Origin: Fomitopsis serialis
Taxonomy: Eukaryota > Basidiomycota > Agaricomycetes > Polyporales > Fomitopsidaceae
Assembly (NCBI RefSeq): GCF_022376445.1
Contig: NW_025954990.1
Span: 124,001 to 188,000, forward strand
DNA length: 64,000 nt
Direction: 5' to 3'
Part shown: piece after piece, positions 12,048 to 22,806 of the stretch
How positions within the stretch are numbered: the stretch's first letter is position 1
Layout: each line of letters starts with the position of its first letter
Program-made: the position numbers and the translations under genes
Notes under the pieces: model-generated
The model's database searches: none
Told to the model about the DNA's origin: nothing
What the model saw: the letters and a program-made list of their open reading frames with translations, nothing else

Positions 12048-15000
12048 ATGTTGCGTATTGGCGTCGACGTTGGAGGTGAGTGACATTTCGTATAGCGAAT
12101 GTTCTCTTCCATATGTGTATTTCAACCGTGATGCAAGCTGACTGACGAATACGCAGGAACGAACACCGACGGTGTCCTCATCGATGTGACTCGTCTGCAC
12201 GAGCCCACTCGCGGGGTACTCGCTCACTTCAAGGCGCCTACTACCCCGAACGTATCGGACGGCATTGAGAACGCCGTGCGCCAGGTCCTCACGATCGCGT
12301 CCGTTCCTCCCGAGAAGGTCTCCTGTGTGAGCATCGGGACCACTGCGTTCATCAACGCTGTACTCGAGGCGGATGCGAGGCGGCTTGCGAAAGTCGCCGT
12401 CGTCCGTATCTCCGGTCCGTATACGAGGCAGTGTCCCCCGTTCATCGACTTTCCGCCGCCATTGCGCGCTTTGACCGAGGGATATGTCGGTTACGTTGAT
12501 GGCGGGTTGGAGAGTGAGTCTTATTGCTGCTGTGCCCCCGGTTTCTCATACTGATAAGACTAGTCGATGGACGCGAGATCAGACCACTCAAGGAGGAACA
12601 ACTCATCGAACAGTGCAAGCTGATCAAAGAGAAGGGACTGAAGAACGTGAGTGTTCCAGCCAAATTGTTGCGAATCTGACGCTGAGGCCAACTTGCAGGT
12701 GGTGCTCTGCGGAGTCTACACTGCCTTGGACAGTGAGGGCAAACATGAGATCCAGGCGGCGAAGATCATGCAGCGCGAATTGGGTCCGACGGTGAACATA
12801 GTCTGCTCACGCGATGGTAGGTATTCTGTCTTCATGACGCCCTCGCACCGCGACGCTGACTTTTCTCTCTTCCAGTTGGTCAAGTTGGCTTCCTCGAGCG
12901 AGAGAACGCTACTATCCTGAACGCTTCTATTCTGACTTTCGCTCAACGCACGATCCGCGGCTTCCAAGCGGCCATGAAAGCGCTCAATCTCTCCTGCCCG
13001 CTCTTCCTCACGCAGAACGACGGTACGCTGACCACCGCGGTCTCCGCGGCGCGCCTCCCGATCCGCACCTTCGCCTCGGGGCCGACGAACTCCATGCGCG
13101 GCGCGGCGTTCCTCGCGGGCCTGGACGAGCCCCGCGCAGGCGCGCAGCGTAAGTCGACCATTGTCGCGGACATCGGAGGGACGACGACGGACGTCGGTGT
13201 CCTCCTGCCGTCTGGCTTCCCGCGCCAGGCGGCGTCGTTCATCGAGGTGGGCGGCGTGCGCACGAACTTCGCTATGGCGGATGTGCAGTCCATCGCCCTC
13301 GGCGGAGGCTCGCTCGTCAAGTCGTATGAGACACCGCAGGGCCTCCACGTTGCTGTCGGCCCGGAATCGGTCGGGCATTACCTCACTCGAGATGCGAAGG
13401 TGTTCGGCGGTGACGTTCTGACGACCACGGACATCGTCGTTGCTAGTGGTCGTGCGGAAGTGGGGACGAAAGACGCGGTAGCTGGTATCAGCGCGGACAT
13501 CGTTGAGAAGGCCGTGGCAAACATGAAGAAGCAGCTAGAGGGCATCATTGACAAGTATGTGGCAATATGGCGGAATGTCTTGTATGTATTGACGCGTTGC
13601 GTTACAGGATGAAGACCTCTCCTGAGGATGTGACTGTACTGCTCGTGGGCGGTGGCAGTATCATCGCCCCGGATCATCTCGTGGGGGTAGGTGAGATTCT
13701 ACGTCCCCCGCACTACAGCGTGGCAAATGCCGTTGGCGCGGCTATGGCGAAAGGTAGGCGACCTCCTTTATTTCTCCACTCCTTCGCTGAATGACACTCT
13801 GCAGTCGCTGGCGAGATCGACACGATCGAGCTTCTGCAGGGCAGAAGCATACATGACGTCATAGACAACATCAAGGCTCAGGCTATCGACAAAGCGATCA
13901 GAGCTGGCGCCGATCCTGGTAGGTTCTAACTTGCGTCGTCAACCGATTTATTCCAATGTTGTATCAGCCACCGTCAAGATCGTCGAAGTAACCAACCTGC
14001 CGGTGCAAGTATGTGTTTCCGTCAACACGATATACAAGGTTGCTGATAGTCTGCGCAGTATGTGACTAACCAAGCGACCCGTATCATCGTCAAGGCGGCC
14101 GGTGACCTGGCTCCTGAGGCAGTCGCGTCTGTCAGCACACTTGACGACTCTCTGGAAGACCTTGGTGAAGACGACTACAAGGAAGGCGACAAGACAGCGT
14201 CTGGGGACGTCGCTGAGGCAGAAAGCATCGACATCGAGACATATAAGCCGACTATCAGAGCGGACAGATCGTGGGTCTTGTCTGAGCTCGATCTCGGTGA
14301 GGTTTTATATACGTTGCGTTCGTGTTGCTGTACTCACAAGCTGTGTAATGCAGAATGGATTGCGGAGGGATGCGGCGTAATGGGCACCGGCGGCGGAGGC
14401 TCGACCTACCCGCCCTTCCTCATGGCCCGCCAGAAGATGCGCGATGGCAAGGAGATCATCGTAGGTCAATTTGTCTCTTCGCTGTGGCATCCATCAGACG
14501 GATTGGCAGGTCGTAGATCCCGAGGACATCCCGGAGGACGCGTGGTTCCTACGCTGCATGTTTATGGTGAGATCACATTCGATGCGCGTTGAGAAACGAC
14601 TTTCCTGACAGCTTTCGTAGGGATCACCTAGTGTCTCAGTGCGTATACCGTCTTTGCCACGCACATCTGTGATCGTTGCTCATGTCCATGCAGTCCGAGC
14701 GGCTGCAAGGCGGAACTGAGCTCCCGGCTGCAGTACGTGCCTTGACAACCTACATGGGCCTCAAACTAGACGACGACGTCTTCGGCGTGATCTCTGATGA
14801 AATTGGTGGCGGAAACGGGCTTGAACCCATGATCGTTGCAGCAACCATGGGCAAGACCGTATTAGATGCCGATCTCATGGGTCGGGCGTACCCTAACGTA
14901 TGTTACCTTCGCAAAGTGAACCTGCATGATGACGCTCACCGTTTTGACGTCGCAGCTGTACCAGACGTAAGCTAGGCACATATCTTCTGCGTGATGACTG

Positions 15001-16144
15001 GCGACTGATAATGTCTAACAGTCTTCCCGGCGCCTATAACCTCCCAGGTGGGCTGTGGCCATGCGCTATCTCAGATGCTATTGGCAACACCGTTGTAAGC
15101 TTACCGGTCTCTGCCGCTGACGACATAGTAATACTTGATCCTTCGCCAGGTTCTGCCAAGTGCCAGCAATAGAATGTCTGTCGAGACAATTTTGCGTACA
15201 ATCACTACCGAGTTGGGATCTTCAAGCGGTTTGACCATGCCGCCTCTCAAGCGCGTCACCTGTCAGGACTTCGGTAAGTTGTCGCTTGCTTCAAAATGAC
15301 ACAATTGTTAAGATGCGCCTTGCGCTTGCTTCAGGTATCACCCATAGTGTGTCTCAAGCATGGCGCCTAGGACGTGCCGTCGCACTCTGTAGGAAGAACA
15401 ATGACTTGAAGGGTATCCCTACCAAGATCCTTGAGATTCAGAATGGTGCATGTCTGTTCGTCGGCAAGGTCGTGGATGTGTCCAGGGTGAGTATCATCGC
15501 TTGCATGATCTCAAGCTTCCTGGCGCTTATGCCTCTTGGACGTTCAGGAAGTCCGCAAAGGCTTCACCTGGGGCTCGGTCACGATAGCGCCCCTCATGGA
15601 AGAGGAAGAAGAAAATAATTCTGCTTCTGGGAGTGCTCCTGCTCCGTATGGTCCAGACGACCGCCTCGTCATACCCTTCCAGAATGAGAACCTGTACGCG
15701 TGCCTGGAGAAGGCAGATGGCAGCAGTCAGGTATTTCTACTACGTACCAGGGCTATCAACACGCGGCTGACATATCTGTGGTAGATTCTCGTGACCGTAC
15801 CCGACTTGATCACTGTGCTTGACTCACAGAATGGTGCAGCACTCGGAACGCCTGACTATCGGTGAGTCGATTGTCGTGCAATCGGTTCTGAGTCACATTC
15901 TCAAGTTGTTGTACCAGCTACGGTCTGCGCGTCACTGTGATAGCTATGGCGGCGAGCCCTAAATGGACGAGTACAACAGAAGGCTTGACCACTGGTGGTC
16001 CTTCCGCGTTTGGGTACGCTCTTCCTTCGATAGTTAATGGCGACCACCCCACTGACTCCTCGCGTACGCAGTTTGCACCAAGTGCAGTTCACGCCGATCG
16101 CAAAGTACAAACCACCTCAGAGCGTCATCTCTGAGTTCGCGTGA
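12048..16144 (+). CDS. Hydantoinase A/oxoprolinase - DUF917 fusion protein, copy 1
   Basis: ATG 12048, TGA 16142-16144, with about 20 short introns and a product near 1,000 residues. The N-terminal half has the hydantoinase-A ASKHA-fold signatures RIGVDVGGTNTDGV (phosphate loop 1), SIGTTAFINAVLEAD, VADIGGTTTDVGV (phosphate loop 2) and GGDVLTTTD. The C-terminal half has the DUF917 signatures EWIAEGCGVMGTGGGGSTYP, VISDEIGGGNGLEP and DADLMGRAYPN. The usual HyuB half of 5-oxoprolinases is absent. HyuA-type proteins open cyclic amides or hydantoins with ATP, and part of the DUF917 family has been linked to (thio)hydantoin chemistry, so a cyclic amide substrate is plausible, but the exact reaction is unknown. 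The junction YPN-LYQT-LPG contains an 11-nt microexon (14956-14966), absent as a separate exon in copy 2. An intron also splits VQ-YVTN, where copy 2 has none. Confidence 0.9.
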
Positions 16145-16597
16145 TTTGGAACCACACTTCGACTCAGACTAGCTCTGTGCGACGAAAATACGGGGCTGTG
16201 CATGCCCCCCAAGGGCTTCCGTCCACTGGCAGTACTCCGGTAAAATGAAAGTTATACTACATGCAGGGTGTTCCGTGCAGGGTGTTAAAAGACGTATTGA
16301 AACGGTGTATGTACTGTAAAGCGCTGCCTTATCAAATGTTTTATACGAAATGATTGCGCAAGCGAGACGAATTTACCAATGGCTTGCTTTAGTATCCGTT
16401 ACTGACCAAAAAGAGATACTCTCGTTTTTGGGCTTGCTTGGATTATCGCGGCAGTCCTGCGAAACGCTTATCTGGGGAACCGCATCGATGTCCTGACTCC
16501 TGACTCCTCGTCAGTTCATTCTAGTGATAAGGTTTCTCTTATATCGAGGTTGAGCACCACCTGCTATCCGTTCGTCGACAAGCTCAAAATCTCCGTC
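16145..16597. other. Spacer between the tandem copies
   Basis: Holds the 3' region of copy 1 and the promoter of copy 2. A short direct repeat (GCAGGGTGTT twice, near 16264-16287) is visible. No gene. Confidence 0.5.
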
Positions 16598-19500
16598 ATG
16601 TTGCGCATCGGGGTCGACGTTGGCGGTGAGTACCGATCGGATCTCGGGCCACATGCGTTATATCCAAAAATGGAAGCCGTGCACATCTAGCGCTTCAGCA
16701 GCACGACCACTTGTCCTTGTCTTCGGCAAGCAAAAGTCTACGGAGATTTCTGGCCCATTTTAGGATGGAGAACTCAGCTGCTACGCAAGCCTCTGTATCA
16801 CCGGTGGACATTGATCCATCAGCGAGACTGCAAACTTGACAGTGGCACTCGGAGCATGCGGCGGCGTAGCAGTTGAGTCTGTGTATCCGTCTACTCACGC
16901 ACGCACGGGAGCCTGAATCGTGACGCCTACACTAGTACTTCTCATGCTGATCTTGCCCGCTTTTGTAAATGCTTCTGACCACCAAGTTCCAAATTCTGAA
17001 AGGTACAAATACGGATGGCGTGCTCATCGATTTGACACGCCTACACGAACCAAACCGCGGGGTTCTCGCGCATTTCAAGGCACCTACGACTCCAGAAGTC
17101 TCTCAAGGAATCGAGAATGCTGTCCGAGAAATATTGGAGCGTGCAGACACAGCAGTGACGTCGGTCTCGTCTCTTAGCATCGGCACTACTGCTTTCATCA
17201 ACGCTGTGCTCGAAGCGGATGCACGACGACTAGCGAAGGTTGCTGTCATTCGCCTGTGTGGACCGTATACGAAGCAGTGTCCGCCATTCGTCGACTTCCC
17301 GCCACGTCTGCGTGCTCTAACAGAAGGGTATGTTGGATATGTTGACGGCGGTCTACAGAGTTCGTACCAGGTCCTCCTTCACTTGACGTGTCATATTCTC
17401 ACCTCGGGCAACAGTTGATGGTCGCGAAGTCCTGCCCTTGGATGAAGATCAGGTGATAGAGCAGTGCAAGATTATTAGGGCACAAGGCCTCAAGAATGTG
17501 AGGGTTCTTTGACCTCTGTCACAAACTCCCAGGCAAGCTAGAATTTGTCAGATTGTCATATGCGGCGTATTTTCACCCCTGGATAACGATGGAAAGCAAG
17601 AGCAAACCGCTGCCGAGATCGTTCAACGCGCATTAGGAGACGGAGTTAACGTTGTCTGTTCGCGTAACGGTCAGTGCTTCCTTCTCCGCGACAGCAGTAT
17701 TGTTGACAGATTCATACTTCCTACTAGTTGGACAAGTCGGCTTCCTCGAGCGCGAGAACGCGTCCATCTTGAACGCTTCAATCCTCACCTTCGCTCAAAG
17801 AACCATTCGAGGTTTCCAGGCAGCCATGAAGGCCCTCAATCTCGCGTGCCCCCTGTTCCTCACTCAGAATGACGGCACTCTCACGACTGCGGCGTCCGCT
17901 GCACGACTACCTATCCGCACGTTCGCGTCGGGACCTACGAACTCAATGCGAGGCGCCGCTTTTCTAGCCGGTCTTGACGAGAAGCAGACGGGACAGCAAC
18001 GCAAGTCGATCATTGTTGCTGACATTGGTGGGACAACCACAGATGTGGGCGTGCTTCTGCCATCCGGCTTCCCGCGACAGGCAGCGTCTTTCATCGAAGT
18101 TGGCGGGGTGCGTACGAACTTCGCCATGGCGGATGTCCAGTCCATTGGCCTGGGTGGCGGCTCCCGTGTGAAGGTGTCTGAGACGGCTCAGGGGCGCAGC
18201 GTGACTGTCGGTCCCGATTCCGTGGGACACTATATTACAAGGGACGCGAAGGTGTTCGGGGGAGACGTATTGACTACCACTGATGTCGTTGTCGCAAGTG
18301 GCCGTGCACAACTGGGAGAAAAAAACAACGTTACCGGTATTGACCCAGACACCGTCGAGAAGGCCAGCAAGGCAATGAAGAAACAGCTGGAGGGAATTAT
18401 CGATAAGTATGTGATCATGTGCATGTCGTGTTACGCTACTCATCACAACCGTCAAGAATGAAAACATCTCCCGAAGACATAACTGTTCTCTTAGTTGGTG
18501 GTGGCAGTATCATCGCGCCAGAGCAACTGTTTGGAGTCGGGGAAATCGTACGCCCACCTTACTTTGGAGTTGCGAACGCTGTCGGTGCGGCAATGGCCAA
18601 GGGCGAGTTCTAGTTTAATGAATGCTGCGGACAGCGCGCTGACTGAACATGTCATGCCGTTGTAGTCGCCGGAGAAATAGACACCATAGAGATACTGCAA
18701 GGTCGCGATATACACGAAGTCATCGAAGGTATCAAGGCTCAAGCGATCGAGAAGGCCATCAAAGGCGGTGCCGACCCAGGTGAGATAGATGAAACCATCA
18801 GTATGGCGCACTGTGTTGACCTGTTGCCACACAGCGACTGTCAAGATCGTCGAGGTCGCTAACCTCCCTGTGCAATACGTGACGAACCAAGCAACAAGGA
18901 TCATCGTCAAAGCTGCGGGTGACCTGGCACCCGAAGCGGTGGCCTCCATGTCCGCGTTTGATATACAGATAAACGATCAGGACGTGGCCAACATAGAAGA
19001 GAACGACAAGACGGTCCTCACCGATAGTATTGGGGAGGATGCAACTATAGACATTGAAACTTATACGCCTGAAGTTCGACAAGATCGCTCTTGGAGTGTA
19101 TCTGAGTTGGACCTCAGTGCGTTGCCCTGTCTTTCTCTATCGCTTTACGAGCTAATGATCTTCTTCTTCAGAGTGGATCGCAGACGGCTGCGGAATATTG
19201 GGCACAGGCGGGGGAGGCACAACATACCCACCGTACCTCATGGCTCGCCAACTCCTGCGCGACGGGAAAGAGATCATTGTTAGTATAGCCGTCTCAAAAC
19301 GGACAAGTAGTATTGACCGTTGATCAGGTCGTCGATCCGGATGACGTCGCTGAAGATACGATCTTTCTGCGCTGCATGTTTATGGTGAGTGCTGTCATGT
19401 CATTGAGCAGTACCGCCTTGACGATGTGCTTTAGGGATCTCCTAGCGTCTCGGTGCGGTCAGATAGTTGTCATCATCTCGGAAGGCATTGACGGGGCGTC

Positions 19501-20891
19501 GAATGTTAAGATCGAGCGTGTACAAGGAGGAAACGAAATACCCACGTCTATTCGTAGATTGATGACGTATATGAACCTGCAAGACTTCGCAGGCGTTATA
19601 TCCGATGAGATTGGAGGAGGAAACGGCATACAGCCTATGCTTGTCGCCGCGGAAATGGGTAAGACAGTTCTAGACGCTGATCTCATGGGCCGCGCCTATC
19701 CCAATGTACGCCGAGGCTACGATTCATTCTCCTTGAGAGTCCTGTAGCTGACTCAACGATGTTTCCAGATGTATCAATCGCTGCCTGGTGCATTCAATAT
19801 CCCCGGTGGGCTTTGGCCTTGTGCAATATCTGACGGCGTTGGGAACACGGTGGTGAGTAGGTAATAAGGCATCCGGCAACTAGATTATCTCACCTCACTT
19901 CACAGGTCATGCCCTCGGCAAGCACGCCCAAGATGATTGAGACTGTCCTTCGTAGTGCAACAACAGAAATGGGCTCTAGAAGCGGTGTTAGCATGGCTCC
20001 TCTGAGCCGTTTAAATTGCCAAAAATATGGTACTCGATGCGTCGCTCGAACGTCACTCATGACACTGACTCTGGTGCGAAAGGTGTTACGCGCAGTGTCT
20101 CGCAAGCGTGGCACATTGGTCGTGCAGTCGCTCTTTGCAGAAGGAGAAACGACTTGAAGGCTATACCCGCCGCAATCCTAGAATTGCAGAACGGCGCTTG
20201 CCTGTTCGTTGGTAAGATTGTGGACGTGCAAAGAGTATGTTTCTCCTTCTTCGAATCAGATTATGGGAGATACTGATGCTGATGAGCAGGAAGTACGCAA
20301 GGGTTTCACCTGGGGTCAAGTCACTATCGTGCCCTTGGTGGAGGACGAGGAAGAAGATGATGGCTCCATAAACGCGCCCGCGCCTGCGTATGGCCCGGAT
20401 GACCGCCTCATCATACCGTTCCAGAATGAGAACCTGTATGCGTACTTGGCGACCCCAGACGGACAGCAGAAGGTACGCATCCTGAACTCAGCATGTCCGT
20501 GTCTCTGAGCCTTATCCCCTGTAGATGTTGGCTACTGTGCCGGACCTCATCACTGTCCTGGACTCGCAGAACGGAACAGCTCTTGGCACTCCTGATTACC
20601 GGTGAGTCGTTGTAGTGCTGGAAGTTAACAACCACTGCTGAACGACAGAGCAAGGTATGGCTTGAGGGTGACCGTCATCGCCATGGCGGCCGATCCTAAG
20701 TGGACCACTACCCCAGAAGGCCTGGCATGCGGCGGTCCGGCTGCATTCGGGTATGTACTACATAAGATCACTTGACGTGTGTGTATCGACCTCATATTGC
20801 CACGTTCAACAGCTTGCATGACCTTGCCTTCAAGCCCATCGCCCAGTACAAGGAACCTGTGAGCGTCATCACCCAGTTTGCTCCTGCCTGA
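16598..20891 (+). CDS. Hydantoinase A/oxoprolinase - DUF917 fusion protein, copy 2
   Basis: Tandem paralogue of the gene just upstream, same strand, with the same domain order: RIGVDVGG-TNTDGVLIDLTR, SIGTTAFINAVLEADARRL, VADIGGTTTDVGVLLPSGFP, GGDVLTTTDVVVASG, then EWIADGCGILGTGGGGTTYP, VISDEIGGGNGIQP and DADLMGRAYPN, ending VSVITQFAPA. I found no frame break. Exon 1 is 28 nt (16598-16625) as in copy 1, but intron 1 is 377 nt (16626-17002) against 81 nt. Two introns of copy 1 (in VQ-YVTN and YQ-LPG) are missing. Divergence is greatest in the acidic linker between the halves. Both copies look functional, so substrate divergence or dosage is possible. No expression signal is readable. Confidence 0.9.
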
Positions 20892-21005
20892 TCGCCTTGC
20901 ATGCGGCATCCTCACGATTATACGCCTACACAATGCTATACCTCATCCTTCGTGACGTGTACAACGTGTGATACAGATTCAGCACCAGCAGAACCTATCT
21001 CGCTA

Positions 21006-22353
21006 CTATCTCAGATTCTGTGATATCGAGGCCATAAAAGTGAGCACGTACTTCTCGTTAAACGCCCACTCCACCTCGTTCTCGCCCTCCTTCCCGTACC
21101 ACTTGAACGCAGAGAGATGATCTGTCCTTGCCGATGTCTCCCAGTCCGACTCGCTCGCGGCTGCCTGCAACGTTTCGGGCAGTCCCCAGATTTCGATCTT
21201 CTGGATGTTCTCCTTCCGCGCGAAGTGCACAAGCACCTCGAGCAAGCCAGGCAAGGTCTCCCTCGAGGCGCGCACTCGCGTCGTGACCAGGACGCGTGAC
21301 GATTCACTTGAGGTGTCCAGCGTCCACGTAGCGTATGTGGGCTGTTTGTCCAGATCCGCGAAGACTTCATCGACGCCAACGACTGCGCTCGGCAGCAAGA
21401 GTACGCCCCACGTGTCCAAAGGGAGCACAGGTGCATCATCCGCCGTGAAGCTCATGGTGCGTTGTACAACGAAAGCGCCGACGCCTTTGTTCGGTAAGAA
21501 CGAGAACGCAGTGTGGCCTGAGGATTTGGCCGTTTCCGATATATCCGCTCTCATGAATGGCACGTCCAGTGACCATACGTGCTTCGCATCGTCTTCAGAG
21601 AGCCATATGTGAGGCGAAGTAGGTCCCGTTGTCGTACCGCTGGGTGCTTTGTCTGCGTACCAGGACGTCTCCACAGCGCCGCTCGCTAGCCATCCGCCTC
21701 CTGGCTCAGCAATCGGACCGCAAGATTGGTAAAATTCCTTCCCGACGTCGCTGTATAACACGGAGAACTGCGCGCTCTGCAGACCCAGTCCCTCAGGGAC
21801 CTCTGTCGGGGAACCCCAGCCGTCAGGAAACACGGGAAGAGCTGAGCGAGGAGCCACGACCCAGTGGAGAAGGCGCATCATGTACTGAGCGTAGCCCTTC
21901 TTGCGTTTCTCTGGTGGAGTGAACACAGACGCTATGGCGTAGGCAGTCACTTGCTTCGCGCCGGATGGATCTGAAGGATGCGCCACGACCGCTGTTCTGC
22001 GAAAGCTGCGACCTATCTCATTCAAATTCAGTTTCAGCCCCTTATGGAATGACTTACGTCTCACATGAGCACATGAAGTCCAGCGTGGTGGGATTTGCCC
22101 TGGGAGCCAGCACCCTGTGAGGTCGTCAACACATTAACGCCTGCGCAATCGAAGGCAATATGACTTACCATGTAATGAACTTATTGTCCGAGGCATGCTC
22201 GTGCCCGTCCATTAGTTGATCCCGGAGGAGGTACTCCTCGATGCTGAGTTTTCTGCACCATTGGGGAGCATGACGTCTGCGCGATTCGAGCACCTGATCG
22301 GGTGTCGCAGGGAACAACGACAATTCAGACAGAGGTACGAAAGTCGTCGCCAT
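21006..22353 (-). CDS. Lyc1-like N-acetyltransferase
   Basis: Three exons: MATTFVPLSELSLFPATPDQ... from ATG 22353, a short second exon (VLAPRANPTTLDFMCSCET), and a long third exon ending at 21006. They give about 413 residues. The middle region (VTAYAIASVFTPPEKRKKGY, AQYMMRLLHW) is a GNAT acetyl-CoA site with the R/KKKGYA turn. The C-terminal half, with DVGKEFYQSCG and WYGKEGENEVEWAFNEKYVL, matches the fungal family of Yarrowia lipolytica LYC1 (lysine N6-acetyltransferase). The predicted role is acetylation of free lysine or a similar amine in catabolism; substrate specificity is inferred from family only. An upstream in-frame ATG at 22425 would add 24 residues. It is convergent with copy 2 of the hydantoinase fusion, with only about 110 bp between them. 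Confidence 0.82.
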
Positions 22354-22806
22354 CCGAGCGACCTTGTGGTGAATACGAGATGAAGGTCCTGTGTTCCCCT
22401 TCCAGCCTTGGGCGTGTGTAATCATTATCGATGGCTATTGTATTGGCCCGGGATGTGACTCACCTTGTTGACGACGTTGTCGGCGGGCGTCAGGACTCAG
22501 GATCTGTGATCCTACTCTGGTAGAAGTCCTCCTACAACAGAGTCGTATGTGCACTAACAATCAGCTGCAGGTCATGGAGATGGGACTCAAGGAGACCGAC
22601 CGGGCATTGCCGACGATTACTACGTCTGCCTTATTTGGCATCGCACTATGACTTCATCACACGGTCTCCGCCAGCGGCCATGGCGTTGGTGACAGCAGCG
22701 CCATCAGTGCCAGCTTGAACAGTGGCCTTGGCAGACAATGGATACCTCCGTTCCTCCATGTGCATGACCCTAAAGAGTCCCTGTACACCCTCTCACACTC
22801 ACGGCC
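22354..22806. other. Divergent promoter region
   Basis: About 450 bp shared between the Lyc1-like gene (-) and the PTEN-family gene (+). No open frame of note and no clear TATA element. Confidence 0.5.
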
